From positions 1,657,501-1,721,500 of the forward strand of contig NZ_AP022853.1 of the NCBI RefSeq assembly GCF_011764585.1: a DNA stretch of 64,000 nt. The letters run 5' to 3'. This DNA is from Sulfurimicrobium lacus (GTDB lineage Bacteria > Pseudomonadota > Gammaproteobacteria > Burkholderiales > Sulfuricellaceae). The notes under the pieces are model-generated. The model was given only the letters and a program-made list of their open reading frames with translations, was not told where the DNA came from and searched no databases. Of the stretch, positions 43,025-52,842 are shown piece by piece (within the stretch, counting starts at the first letter, position 1; each line of letters opens with the position of its first letter). The position numbers and the translations under genes were made by a program.

Positions 43025-43885
43025 ATGCCCAAGAAAACTGTGACTTATCGCGCGGATATCATCCAGGCCATGAGCCTCGGCGCGGGCGGTGCGACGTTGG
43101 GCCCGGACGACCCTGATTATTCCTGGCGGTTTCTGGCCGAGGGGGATTCGTGGTTTACCATCGGCGCCATCCCATCCTCGAGCCTGTTGTACGAGCTGCG
43201 CTTGAAGAAGCGGGCGATCGTCCTGAACCTGGGCTATCCCGGCGATACCATCGCCAACATGTCCCAGCTGTCGGCCAACACCGAGCTTACTCGTCGGCTG
43301 GTCCATCCCAACTGGGCATCCGATTGGGACGCCATACTGCTCAGCGGCGGCGGCAACGATCTCATCGACCGAGCCGCCGACATCATCCTTTCCACCCCCG
43401 GCGGCACGAGCGCGGCAGACTATGTCGACACCGCACAGTTGGCGGCTTTCGGTAAAGACATCCAGGCGGGCTACCGGAGGATCGTCGCGCTCAGGGATTC
43501 CGCCGCGAGTCCGAACCAGGGCAAGCCGATCGTCGTCCATACCTACGACTACCCGACCCCGCGCCCCGCGCCGGCCACTTTCCTGATCGTGCCGATCACC
43601 AAGCCGTGGATGCACCCGGTGTTCGAAGCGCACCAAGTACCCAAGTCGCTGCGGATCGGGGTCGCCGAGCTATTGCTGGACGCCCTGGCCGAGGCCCTGC
43701 TGGAACTCGAACACGAACTGCCGGCGTTCCACGTGGTGGACACCCGAAACTCGCTGCAGCGGGCCGACATCGACGCCAGGGGCAACAGCGGCGACTGGCT
43801 GAACGAGATACACCCCAACGGCGACGGCTATCGCAAGATTGCCGTTCAGTTGGGTGCAAGGATCGACGAAGTGTTGCAGGCCTGA
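43025..43885 (+). CDS. SGNH/GDSL hydrolase
   Basis: A 286-aa esterase/lipase-type protein without a signal peptide. Block I is FLAEGDSWFTIG (nucleophile Ser in GDSW), block II LGYPGDTIANM (Gly), block III LLSGGGNDLID (Asn) and block V EIHPNGDGYRKIA with the catalytic His. AGGGAGGAAATACC precedes the ATG. The patatin gene follows after 39 nt, so the two lipid/ester hydrolases are probably co-expressed. Confidence 0.85.
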   Translation: MPKKTVTYRADIIQAMSLGAGGATLGPDDPDYSWRFLAEGDSWFTIGAIPSSSLLYELRLKKRAIVLNLGYPGDTIANMSQLSANTELTRRLVHPNWASDWDAILLSGGGNDLIDRAADIILSTPGGTSAADYVDTAQLAAFGKDIQAGYRRIVALRDSAASPNQGKPIVVHTYDYPTPRPAPATFLIVPITKPWMHPVFEAHQVPKSLRIGVAELLLDALAEALLELEHELPAFHVVDTRNSLQRADIDARGNSGDWLNEIHPNGDGYRKIAVQLGARIDEVLQA

Positions 43886-43924
43886 GGACTGTTCGCCACC
43901 CGCATCAACCGGAGGGTTCGTCAA

Positions 43925-46807
43925 ATGACAGCGCAAACCGAAGCCGATTCCATACCGCCAGAGCAAGACAAGGCCGAATTCGAACGGGTCCTGCAGGATG
44001 AGCTGAATCTCCTGGGTGAACTGCGGGACGGCGAGCCGGGTGCGGAGCGGGGTGCCCCAGCCGATTCGGTCTACCAGCGCGCGCGTGCAATGAACCTCGC
44101 GGGGCTGGCCTTTTCCGGGGGCGGCATACGCAGCGCGACGTTCAATCTCGGCGTCATCCAGGCCCTCTCCCGCTTCGGCTTGCTATCGAAATTCGACTAC
44201 CTCTCTACCGTGTCAGGCGGCGGTTACATCGGCGGCTGGCTTTCGGCCTTGTTGCATCGCAAGGCGGCAAAGACCGAGGGCGAGGTCAGGACGGTCAGCG
44301 AGACGACCGTCGAGGCGTTCCAGGCCTGCCTGAAGACCCACCCGGACGATGACTGCATGTGCGGGCAGACCGACAAGACCGTCGGCTTCTCCCCGGTGGA
44401 AGACCTCTCGGTGCGCTATTTGCGCTGCTATAGCAACTACCTGTCGCCCAAGCTGGGCCTGTCGGGCGACATGCTGGCGGCGGCCTCGATCTTTCTGCGC
44501 AACTTCACCCTGATCCAGCTCTCCCTCATCAGCCTGGTGGCGACCGTTTTGCTCTTCGCCCATGCAGTGGCCGTGGGCTCCGATGTGTTCATAAAAGACG
44601 CGCCGTGGGTCGCTGCCATGCTCGAAAAGAGCGCCGCGTTCCTCGGTGTGGATTTGCCGCATGGGCTTGGCGCTTTGCTGGGTTCGGCCTGGCCATTCGT
44701 CGGCGGTGCGCTGGCGCTGATGTTCTCGGTCTGGTCGGCGGGCAGGCTTTTGGCGGAGCGCGGGCAGCATTACGACAAACCCGCGAGCGCCAGCCGGGCG
44801 GTAAGCGTCCGCGTCGTCCTGCCCTGCCTGGTGGCCGCATGGTGGCTTTCGGCGGCCGCAGTGGTTCGCACCAGCGAAATGCCCCTCGGCGCAGGGGGCG
44901 GAATCGGCGCGGCCTGGCCGTGGTTGCTGGCCGGCGCCGCGGGGTATCTTCTTGCCTGGTGCCTGGGTTATATCGCATCGCGGCCCGGGAAACGCGAGTC
45001 TGGTGTGGATGATGCAGACGGCGCGAATTGCGAGCACGCCTCGTGCGCTGTCCTCGCGATCGCCGCCGCGGTGGCCGGGGCCCTGCTGGGGCTGTTGCTG
45101 TTCGCGGCAGCCTGTTACGTCAAGAAATTCGCCGGCGTTGCGCCGATCGACATCTGGCACGCCGTTGCTTTCGGGCCGCCGCTGTTTCTCCTCGGACTGT
45201 CGTTTGTCGTCACGGTGCATATCGGTGCGGCCCGCCGTTCGTTCAGCGAGGATGAAAGGGAATGGTTCGCGCGGCTGGGCGGTTTTGTCCTGTTGAGTGC
45301 CGTTGGCTGGGCGCTGCTTTTTGCCCTGATTCTGTATGCGGCGCCCTTCGTGAACTGGCTCGCCGGCGGCGGGCTGGCTGCCTTGGGCGCCTGGGCCGGC
45401 GGGTCGGGGGTCGGCGCCTGGTTTGCCCGCAGTCCTGCTACCAGCGGTACGCCGGGCGGCAGCCCGTGGAAGGAGGCCGTCACGAAAATCGCGCCCTGGC
45501 TGTTCGTGGCCGGGCTGGTGGTGATCGTGGCCGATTTGACCCACGTCGCCTTGATGAAATTCCTGACTTGGGACGGTTATGTCCCGCCGCCGGTTGCGGA
45601 CTTTGGCATTGCCGCCGCGAGCGCCCTGCATCAGTTGCACCAGCTGCCCCTGGACGGAACGATCTCGGTCTTGCTTGTGGTGGGAATCCTGTTCGGGTTG
45701 ATCACCTGGCGCCTGGACATCAATCTGTTTTCCCTGCATGCCCTCTACTGCAACCGCCTCGCGCGCGCCTACCTAGGCGCGTCGCGTGCCAGTCAGCGAA
45801 AAGCGAACCCGTTCACGGGTTTCGATACCGCCGACGATCTGCCCTTCAGCGAACTCGCCCGTCAGCGGCCGATTCCCATCCTCAACACGGCCATCAACAT
45901 GACCGGCGGCGACGACCTGGCCTGGCAGACGCGCCGGGCGGCGTCCTTTGCTTTCACGCCGTGCTGGTCCGGTTACGAGACACGCAGCAGCCAGGGCAAG
46001 CAGCTCGGCAAGTACCGCCCCACCGGGCAGTACGCCGGCGACCGAAACCTCGGTACCCTGATGGCGGTCTCGGGCGCTGCCGCCAGCCCCAACATGGGTT
46101 ATCACACCTCGGCAGCCGTCGCTGCCCTGATGACCGCCTTCAACCTGAGGCTCGGCCGCTGGTGCGGCAATCCCGACCCGGATGTCGATCCGGAGGTGTG
46201 GAAGGAGGTCAGCCCGGCGTTCGCCGCGAAGCCCATCTTCGCGGAACTCACCGGTTCAGCCACGGCCCGTGCCGACTGGGTCAACCTGACCGATGGCGGC
46301 CACTTCGAGAATCTGGGCGTGTACGAACTCGTCCGCCGGCGCTGCCGGCTCATCGTCGTGACCGACGCCGGTTGCGACCCGGACTACGAATTCGAAGACC
46401 TGGCGAACCTGCTGCGCAAATGCTGGACCGATCTGGGTGTGAACATCCGTTTCGACGAGTTCGAGCCCATGCACCTCCAGGCGAACAGCCGATACTGCGG
46501 CGCACACGGCGCGGTCGGCCGCATCCAGTATTACGACGGCGCCCCCGACGGCGCGCTCATTTATCTCAAGAGTTCCCTGATGGGCGACGAGTGGCCGGAT
46601 ATCCGCCAATACGCCGACACCCACGAGGCCTTTCCGCATGAGGCCACGGCGGACCAGTTCTTCGACGAGAACCAGTTCGAGGCCTACCGGCACCTGGGCT
46701 ACAAGGTTGTGGCCAAGATGAATCGGGCGTTGAAGGCAATCTTCGGCAAGGAACTTCAGGAACTCTCGATTGACGAGTGGGTGACGAAAGTAGTACCGAT
46801 GAAGTAG
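43925..46807 (+). CDS. Large membrane-embedded patatin-like phospholipase
   Basis: A 960-aa protein. The patatin domain is split. At about 58-100: oxyanion GLAFSGGGIRSATFNLGVIQ, nucleophile Ser in STVSGGGYIGGW. At about 790: the catalytic Asp in LTDGGHFENLGVYELVRR. Between the halves lies an insert of about 500 residues with roughly nine to ten hydrophobic helices. The nucleophile elbow reads T-V-S-G-G, not G-x-S-x-G, which occurs in this subgroup. GGAGGGTT precedes the ATG. It pairs with the SGNH gene upstream; a membrane-lipid role is inferred. Confidence 0.85.
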   Translation: MTAQTEADSIPPEQDKAEFERVLQDELNLLGELRDGEPGAERGAPADSVYQRARAMNLAGLAFSGGGIRSATFNLGVIQALSRFGLLSKFDYLSTVSGGGYIGGWLSALLHRKAAKTEGEVRTVSETTVEAFQACLKTHPDDDCMCGQTDKTVGFSPVEDLSVRYLRCYSNYLSPKLGLSGDMLAAASIFLRNFTLIQLSLISLVATVLLFAHAVAVGSDVFIKDAPWVAAMLEKSAAFLGVDLPHGLGALLGSAWPFVGGALALMFSVWSAGRLLAERGQHYDKPASASRAVSVRVVLPCLVAAWWLSAAAVVRTSEMPLGAGGGIGAAWPWLLAGAAGYLLAWCLGYIASRPGKRESGVDDADGANCEHASCAVLAIAAAVAGALLGLLLFAAACYVKKFAGVAPIDIWHAVAFGPPLFLLGLSFVVTVHIGAARRSFSEDEREWFARLGGFVLLSAVGWALLFALILYAAPFVNWLAGGGLAALGAWAGGSGVGAWFARSPATSGTPGGSPWKEAVTKIAPWLFVAGLVVIVADLTHVALMKFLTWDGYVPPPVADFGIAAASALHQLHQLPLDGTISVLLVVGILFGLITWRLDINLFSLHALYCNRLARAYLGASRASQRKANPFTGFDTADDLPFSELARQRPIPILNTAINMTGGDDLAWQTRRAASFAFTPCWSGYETRSSQGKQLGKYRPTGQYAGDRNLGTLMAVSGAAASPNMGYHTSAAVAALMTAFNLRLGRWCGNPDPDVDPEVWKEVSPAFAAKPIFAELTGSATARADWVNLTDGGHFENLGVYELVRRRCRLIVVTDAGCDPDYEFEDLANLLRKCWTDLGVNIRFDEFEPMHLQANSRYCGAHGAVGRIQYYDGAPDGALIYLKSSLMGDEWPDIRQYADTHEAFPHEATADQFFDENQFEAYRHLGYKVVAKMNRALKAIFGKELQELSIDEWVTKVVPMK

Positions 46808-46972
46808 TGGTGCGGCCTTCCGGACTTTTGCCTTGAACTGATGACACCTGACGTTTTTCAAGTTGATTGCAGCGAGTTCCGCTACTATTGGAGCTAAGCC
46901 CAAATTCGCGCCGCCGAAGGGGTGGGCGTTCCATGAATAATCCGTTTATTCATCTCGACAAGGAAAATTTGC

Positions 46973-47404
46973 ATGAAAAAAATAGGCACTTTGATCGCTG
47001 CAATGTCCCTAGGGTTCACGCTAGGTGCTCATGCGGCGGAGCCAACAACTGCTGTGGCGGAAACCAAGGAAGTAAAGACGCCTTCCGGGATCGTAATCAC
47101 CACATTGAAAGAGGGAACCGGTGATAGTCCGAAATCAACGGATACGGTCAAGGTTCATTATCGGGGAACACTTACCGACGGGAAGGAGTTCGACAGCTCC
47201 TACAAAAGAGGCCAGCCGGCCCGTTTCCCCCTGAACCGGGTTATTCCCTGCTGGACCGAAGGCGTTCAAACGATGAAAGTCGGCGGCAAGGCAAAACTGG
47301 CTTGTCCCAGCAATCTGGCCTACGGCCCTCGCGGTGTCCCCGGAACCATACCCCCCGATGCCCCGCTGGTTTTTGAAGTCGAGTTGCTCGAAATCGTGAG
47401 GTAG
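46973..47404 (+). CDS. Periplasmic FKBP-type peptidyl-prolyl isomerase
   Basis: A 143-aa protein: signal peptide (about 1-21, SLGFTLGAHA) and one FKBP domain (about 38-143). Conserved pieces are TVKVHYRGTLTDGKEFDSSY, RVIPCWTEGVQTMKVGGKAK and LVFEVELLEIV. It would catalyse proline isomerisation in exported proteins. AAGGAAAATTTGC precedes ATG 46973. Convergent with vapC, 17 nt between stops. Confidence 0.92.
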   Translation: MKKIGTLIAAMSLGFTLGAHAAEPTTAVAETKEVKTPSGIVITTLKEGTGDSPKSTDTVKVHYRGTLTDGKEFDSSYKRGQPARFPLNRVIPCWTEGVQTMKVGGKAKLACPSNLAYGPRGVPGTIPPDAPLVFEVELLEIVR

Positions 47405-47421
47405 TCAGTCCGGGTATGCCA

Positions 47422-47823
47422 TTACGCCCAATTCGCCAGGATTAACGGCGCTTCGATCCGTTCATAGTGGCGGCTATTGTTTGTGACCAGTACTGACCCG
47501 GCAGATAACGAGTGAGCAGCGATCATCATGTCCAGTTCGCCGATCGGTTGTCCTGTGCTGACAAGTTGATGGCGAATCTCGGCATACCAGTCTGCTGCCT
47601 CGGCATCCCAAGGCAGGATGCGGACAATTTTAAGGAACTGGCGCACCGCCAGGTGCAGTCTATGATCGGCAGGCAGGCGTTTCAAACCGTATAGCAATTC
47701 GGCCCGCGTCATCACCGAGATGCAAACCATTGACGGCACGAGTGCCGCCAGTTTGGCTTCTATTGCGGGAGACTTCCCCTTGATAATGTAGCTTGCCGTG
47801 TCAGTATCCAGCATGTGCAACAT
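47422..47823 (-). CDS. vapC: VapC toxin, PIN-domain ribonuclease
   Basis: A 133-aa PIN-domain protein. The acidic residues are at MLDTDTASYIIKG, VMTRAELLYGLKR, IGELDMMIAAHSLS and VTNNSRHYERI, the expected four-acid pattern except that the last motif has Asn in place of an acid. Toxins of this type cleave tRNA or rRNA when freed from VapB. Its ATG overlaps the vapB stop (TAATG). A second ATG 9 nt downstream (MLDTDT) is a possible alternative start. Confidence 0.92.
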   Translation of the reverse strand: MLHMLDTDTASYIIKGKSPAIEAKLAALVPSMVCISVMTRAELLYGLKRLPADHRLHLAVRQFLKIVRILPWDAEAADWYAEIRHQLVSTGQPIGELDMMIAAHSLSAGSVLVTNNSRHYERIEAPLILANWA

Positions 47824-48116
47824 TATCGATTCGCCTTGCCGTGAGGAATCTCGTCATCAAAGATGCCAGATTCTTGAGGCAACGCATTCATCGGACGTTC
47901 GGACATGAAGTCTGCTGGAACATCAATTTCATGCAGCAACTCAAAAAACGCGTTCCAAGTCTTGGCGCCAGGCCGATTCGAAAGAACAACATCCCCTGTT
48001 GCATCGTCTCGAGTGACATACACCTCATTACCTTCAAAGCGGAATTCAATCGGAAGGCGAACCGCCTGACTGGCCCCGTTCTTGAATAGTTTCGCAATGC
48101 GTGTCTCTATCATCAT
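47823..48116 (-). CDS. vapB: VapB antitoxin (AbrB-type)
   Basis: A 97-aa antitoxin. The N-terminal swapped-hairpin DNA-binding domain shows IAKLFKNGASQAVRLPIEFR and FEGNEVYVTRDDATGDVVLS, typical of VapB. The C-terminal acidic tail (FMSERPMNALPQESGIFDDE) would bind and block VapC. ATG 48116 has GGGAG 6 nt upstream; ATG 48113 is equally possible. VapB with VapC should autorepress at the palindrome just upstream. Confidence 0.92.
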   Translation of the reverse strand: MMIETRIAKLFKNGASQAVRLPIEFRFEGNEVYVTRDDATGDVVLSNRPGAKTWNAFFELLHEIDVPADFMSERPMNALPQESGIFDDEIPHGKANR

Positions 48117-48125
48117 GACGCTCCC

Positions 48126-48177
48126 GGTAGTGTCGAGTAGTATATGCTGCAATATATACTTTTTGCCGGGTAGTGTC
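48126..48177 (-). promoter_or_regulatory. vapBC operator/promoter region
   Basis: AGTATAT (48139-48145) and ATATACT (48154-48160) form a perfect 7-bp inverted repeat 23 nt upstream of vapB. They are flanked by direct repeats GGTAGTGTC (48126-48134 and 48169-48177). The placement suits autoregulation by VapBC and probably overlaps the -10 element. Confidence 0.55.
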
Positions 48178-48457
48178 TAATTCCCCTCAGCAAATAATGA
48201 ATGGCGATAATCCTGCCTGCTTAAACTAAATGGCGTAAATAGCTGACGAATGGATTTCATTTGCTGACCGTAAACGATTAGCACGACCGGTTACTGGAAT
48301 ATACGGATGGTTATTCCCGGCAGGTTGTAATAGATTGGAAAAACTTCTGTGCGTCGCCATCGATGGTGATTTTATGAATGGGCGGCGTTGATTCGCCCGG
48401 GTTTACTGACTGGCTTGGACTAGCTGCAAGATATTTACCCTCATAGGAGCCAACGAT

Positions 48458-49342
48458 ATGAGCAAGACAACTACCCGATCAAACAACCCGGATTTCGCCA
48501 GCCTGGTTCCCAACGTAACCTTCACCCGCCGCGCTTTCGTCATTACTATGCTGGGCGCGGGTTTCGCGCTCGCCACCCAGCCGGTCATGGCCGAGACCGT
48601 TATCAAGACCAGCGCCGAGGGCCTCGTCGCGGGAGAAATCAAGGTTCCCGTCAGCGACGGCGAAATGGTCGCTTATCGGGCTCAACCTGACAAAGGCGAC
48701 AATTTTTCAGTCATCCTGGTGGTTTCCGAGATATTCGGCGTCCACGAGCATATCGCCGATATTTGCCGGCGCCTGGCCAAACTCGGCTATATGGCCATCG
48801 CTCCGGAACTGTTCGCGCGCTACGGCGACCCGCGCAAGATCAGCGGCATTCAGGACATCCTCGCCAACATCGTCTCCAAAGTGCCGGACGCCCAGGTCAT
48901 GAGCGACCTCGATGCCTGCGAAGCATGGGCAAAGGACCATGGCGGGGATATGCATCGCCTTGCCATAACCGGCTTCTGCTGGGGTGGACGCATCACCTGG
49001 CTCTACGCCGCCCACAACCCGAACCTCAAGGCTGCCGTGGCCTGGTACGGCCGGCTTGGCGGAGTGGTAAGCGAGCTTACGCCGAGACAACCGCTCGACC
49101 TGGCCGCGCAACTGAAAGCGCCGGTACTCGGGCTATATGGCGGCCAGGATCAGGGCATACCGCTGGACGATGTGGAAGCCATGCGTGCCGCCATCAGGAA
49201 GGCCGGCGGAAAGTCGGAGATTCATGTCTATCCTGACGCGCCCCACGCCTTCAATGCCGATTATCGGCCCAGCTACCGCAAGGACGCCGCGGAAGACGGA
49301 TGGAAACGCATGCAGGCGTGGCTGAAAAAGAACGGGATGTGA
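48458..49342 (+). CDS. Exported dienelactone hydrolase family protein
   Basis: A 294-aa alpha/beta hydrolase. The N-terminus carries a twin-arginine-like signal ([20 protein letters not shown]). The catalytic triad is Cys in [14 protein letters not shown], Asp in [13 protein letters not shown] and His in [12 protein letters not shown], as in carboxymethylenebutenolidase. [20 protein letters not shown] is a family hallmark. The natural substrate is unknown. CATAGGAGCCAACG precedes ATG 48458. It is convergent with pepN. Confidence 0.9.
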   Translation: MSKTTTRSNNPDFASLVPNVTFTRRAFVITMLGAGFALATQPVMAETVIKTSAEGLVAGEIKVPVSDGEMVAYRAQPDKGDNFSVILVVSEIFGVHEHIADICRRLAKLGYMAIAPELFARYGDPRKISGIQDILANIVSKVPDAQVMSDLDACEAWAKDHGGDMHRLAITGFCWGGRITWLYAAHNPNLKAAVAWYGRLGGVVSELTPRQPLDLAAQLKAPVLGLYGGQDQGIPLDDVEAMRAAIRKAGGKSEIHVYPDAPHAFNADYRPSYRKDAAEDGWKRMQAWLKKNGM

Positions 49343-49390
49343 TTCCTCCACACCCATTATTTTTCCTCGGACTCTCCATATTTCAGCTGG

Positions 49391-52039
49391 CTACGCCTGT
49401 AGCTGCTTGTCCACAATCTCGAACACGTCACGCGACAGGCCAGCATGGTTGCGCAGACTTTCCAGGGCGGCACTCGCATGTGCCTGGCGGCCGGCATCGA
49501 ATTTTCTCCATCGGTCGAAACAGCGGGCGATCCGGGACGCGACCTGCGGATTGACGGCATCCAGCTTAAGTGTCTGCTCGGCAAGGAAGCGGTAACCGCT
49601 GCCGTCGGCAGCATGAAAATGCACGTGGTTGCTGCCGAAAGCGCGCAGCAGCGCATAGACCTTGTTCGGGTTGCGCAAGTCGAACGCGGGATGCTCGACC
49701 AGCCGCCTGACCTCGTTCAGAACACTGGCGCGACGACTGGTGGCCTGGACCTGTAGCCACTTGTCGACAACCAGCGCCTCGCCTTGCCAGCGTTGATAGA
49801 ACGCATCCAGTGCCTGCTGTCGTTCCTCGCCTGCGCTCTGCGCCAGGACCGAAAGACTGGCGAACTGGTCGGTCATGTTGTCGGTGCTATCGAACTGTTG
49901 CAGCGCCAGCACACGGCTGGACGGGCTGTCCGCTTCGCACAGATACCCCAGGCAGACGTTGCGCAGGGCACGGCGGCCGACATCGACCAGGTCGGGGCTG
50001 TAGCCATCCGTCGGCGCAAGACGCGCGTAGCAAGCCCGGAATTCCGCGCCGAGCTGCTCCGCGAGGAAGCGGCGCAAGCCGTTGCGCGCTGCGTGCAGGG
50101 CACCGGGGTCGACCACCTCGAGTTGTTCGGCCAGCGTCGCTTCGCCCGGCAACGACAGGGCTTCGGCGGCAAAGGCGGGGTCGGTGTCCGCATCGGCCAG
50201 CACCCGGGCCGCCGCCTGGGCGAAGCTGACTGGCCAGGTCGGCGTGCCGCCCGCGCCGAGGGCGGCGGTCGCGGCGATGATCAGGCGATTGGCCAGGCGC
50301 TGCCCCGCTTCCCAGCGGTTGAACGGATCGCTGTCATGCGCCATGAGGTGCGCGAGCTCCGCGTCGCTGTAGGCGTAATCGAGCACGACGGGGGCCGAGT
50401 AGTCGCGCAATAGCGAGGGTACGGGGTCGACCGGGACATCCTCGAAGACGAATTCCTGCGTTTCGCCGCGCAGCGACAACACGATCTGGCTGACGGGCGC
50501 GCCGGAATCGTCTCCGGCCAGACACAGGGGCAGGTCCTGCCCGTCCGGTCCGACCAGGCCGACGGCAACCGGGATATGGTAGAGCTGCTTGGCTGGCTGG
50601 CCGGGCGTGGCGGCACAGGACTGGCGCAGGCTCAGGATGTAACGGCGATTGGCGGCATCGTAGCGGCCGGTTGCGGCAACGTGCGGCGTGCCGGCCTGCT
50701 CGTACCAGCGCATGAACTGGCCGAAATCGGCGCCTGAGGCATCGGCCATGGCGGCGACGAAATCGTCGCAGGTCACCGCCTGGCCATCGTGGCGGGCGAA
50801 GTACAAGTCCATCCCGCGGCGGAAGGCATCTTTGCCGATCAGGGTCCGGATCATGCGCACCACCTCGGCGCCTTTCTGATACACGGTGGCGGTATAGAAG
50901 TTGTTGATTTCGATATACGATGCCGGCCGCACCGGGTGCGCCATCGGGCCGCTGTCCTCGGGGAACTGGGCGGCGCGCAGGCCGCGCACCTCGCGGATGC
51001 GGGCCACCGAACGATGATGCACGTCGGCGCCGAATTCCTGGTCGCGAAAGACCGTCAGTCCTTCCTTGAGCGAGAGCTGGAACCAGTCGCGGCAGGTCAC
51101 GCGGTTGCCGGTCCAGTTGTGGAAATACTCGTGCGCCACCACCCGGTCGATGTTCTCGTAATCGACATCGGTGGCCACATCCTGCCGTGCCAGTACGTAC
51201 TTGGTGTTGAAGATATTCAGCCCCTTGTTCTCCATCGCCCCCATGTTGAAGTCGCCGACGGCGACGATCATGTAATGATCGAGATCGCATTCCAGGCCGA
51301 AGGTCTGCTCATCCCAGTGCATCGACTTCTTGAGGGCGGCCATGGCGTGCGCGCACTGGTCGAGCTTGCCCGGCTCGACGAAGATCGCCAGCTGGACCTC
51401 GCGCCCGGACGCGGTCCGATAGGCGTCGCGCAGCACGTCGAGCCTGGCGGCGACCATGGCGAACAGGTAGCAGGGCTTGGGGAAGGGGTCCTGCCACTTC
51501 GCCCAGTGCCGCCCGCCCGCCTCGTCGCCTCTGGCGATGGGATTGCCGTTGGCAAGCAACTGCGGGAACGCCGCCTTGTCGGCATGCAGCGTAACGGTAT
51601 AGCGCGACATCACATCCGGACGATCCGGAAACCAGGTGATGCGGCGGAAGCCCTGCGCCTCGCACTGGGTGAAATAGCCGTCCGCCGAGCGGTAGAGCCC
51701 GGACAGGCGGGTATTGCTATCAGGGTGGATGCGCGTCACCGTTTCCAGGCGGAAGGCGTCCGGCACGTCGGCCAGAGTCAGATGGCCGGCGCCCAGGCGG
51801 TAACGCTCGGGCGCCATGGGCACGCCGTCGAGGCTCATGGAGATCAGCTCCAGTTCCTCGCCATCGAGGACCAGCGGGGCATTGGGCGTCTTCGCCGCCG
51901 GGTTGCGACGCACCGACAGCTGCGCCGTCACCAGTGTTTCGCCCTTCTGGAAATTGACGTCGAGATCGACCGTGTCGATCAGGAAACTGGGTGGCGCGTA
52001 GTCGGCCAGGTTAATGGTTTGCGGGGTATCTTGAGTCAT
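49391..52039 (-). CDS. pepN: Aminopeptidase N (M1 family)
   Basis: An 882-aa cytoplasmic zinc aminopeptidase. MGAMENKGLNIFNTKYVL supplies the GAMEN exopeptidase motif and VVAHEYFHNWTGNRVTCRDW the HExxH plus downstream Glu region. Length agrees with E. coli PepN (870 aa). It trims N-terminal residues from peptides in protein turnover. The DUF2721 gene follows upstream on the same strand, 78 bp away. Confidence 0.95.
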   Translation of the reverse strand: MTQDTPQTINLADYAPPSFLIDTVDLDVNFQKGETLVTAQLSVRRNPAAKTPNAPLVLDGEELELISMSLDGVPMAPERYRLGAGHLTLADVPDAFRLETVTRIHPDSNTRLSGLYRSADGYFTQCEAQGFRRITWFPDRPDVMSRYTVTLHADKAAFPQLLANGNPIARGDEAGGRHWAKWQDPFPKPCYLFAMVAARLDVLRDAYRTASGREVQLAIFVEPGKLDQCAHAMAALKKSMHWDEQTFGLECDLDHYMIVAVGDFNMGAMENKGLNIFNTKYVLARQDVATDVDYENIDRVVAHEYFHNWTGNRVTCRDWFQLSLKEGLTVFRDQEFGADVHHRSVARIREVRGLRAAQFPEDSGPMAHPVRPASYIEINNFYTATVYQKGAEVVRMIRTLIGKDAFRRGMDLYFARHDGQAVTCDDFVAAMADASGADFGQFMRWYEQAGTPHVAATGRYDAANRRYILSLRQSCAATPGQPAKQLYHIPVAVGLVGPDGQDLPLCLAGDDSGAPVSQIVLSLRGETQEFVFEDVPVDPVPSLLRDYSAPVVLDYAYSDAELAHLMAHDSDPFNRWEAGQRLANRLIIAATAALGAGGTPTWPVSFAQAAARVLADADTDPAFAAEALSLPGEATLAEQLEVVDPGALHAARNGLRRFLAEQLGAEFRACYARLAPTDGYSPDLVDVGRRALRNVCLGYLCEADSPSSRVLALQQFDSTDNMTDQFASLSVLAQSAGEERQQALDAFYQRWQGEALVVDKWLQVQATSRRASVLNEVRRLVEHPAFDLRNPNKVYALLRAFGSNHVHFHAADGSGYRFLAEQTLKLDAVNPQVASRIARCFDRWRKFDAGRQAHASAALESLRNHAGLSRDVFEIVDKQLQA

Positions 52040-52117
52040 GGGGGCAGTTAGGTTGAAAAAATCGTAGTGTGACAGAAAAAGGGTGTGGATTTCCGGGCGA
52101 GCGCGGAGGGAAGCGCA

Positions 52118-52591
52118 TCATTGCTTTGTGTCGTCGGCCTTGCCCGGCTCCCGACCCACGAGTGCATGCACCTCCAGTTTCAGCGCCCTCAGGGAGAGGT
52201 TGATATCCACCACGAGGAGGACGAGCGAAGCGATGAGGCAGCTCATGCAGGTGATGAACAGCCCGGTGACCAGCAACGGCGTCTCAAGCTGCAGGCCGGT
52301 GCTTGCGAAGAGGACTACGATCAGCAGCGCCGCCATCAGCACGCTGACAGTTGCCAAGGCGATCGAGACGCGGATGATGCCGGCGCGTTTCAGGAGGATC
52401 GGGAGCTGCCCCAGAATGGTTTCCCGGTATTCCGGGGCGGAGCTCCGGAGTTCGCGAGTGAGCTGCCGGGTGCGGTCAACGACCCGACCGAACCTGTTCG
52501 TCATCGACAGCAGCAGAAGGCCGATGCCCGAGATCAGGATGACGGGTCCGATGGCGAGCTGGATGGTGGGGATGATGTCCTGGAGGAGCAT
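52118..52591 (-). CDS. DUF2721 membrane protein
   Basis: A 157-aa protein with three hydrophobic helices: about 10-29 (IQLAIGPVILISGIGLLLLS), 75-98 and 104-129. NRFGRVVDRTRQLTREL is the conserved DUF2721 loop. Function unknown; inner membrane. It precedes pepN on the minus strand and may share a transcript. Confidence 0.85.
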   Translation of the reverse strand: MLLQDIIPTIQLAIGPVILISGIGLLLLSMTNRFGRVVDRTRQLTRELRSSAPEYRETILGQLPILLKRAGIIRVSIALATVSVLMAALLIVVLFASTGLQLETPLLVTGLFITCMSCLIASLVLLVVDINLSLRALKLEVHALVGREPGKADDTKQ

Positions 52592-52842
52592 GGTTTTATC
52601 CCTGGGTTCAGACGGACATTATGCACTTATGTGGGGTGGCGAGAAGCGGGGAGGCTCGGCGATTATTTGTGGATAAGCTGCTTGGGCGCTTGCGCTTCTG
52701 CTTAGTGCCATCTGCAGCCATTCGTGAACAAGCTGCAGACCTTATGTCATTGGAAGCCATAGCTGGCAGGGATGAAGCGTGTTATCTTTTTACATCACCA
52801 CTTAATTAATATTTTTGGATGCGATAACCTTTTTAGAAAAAC

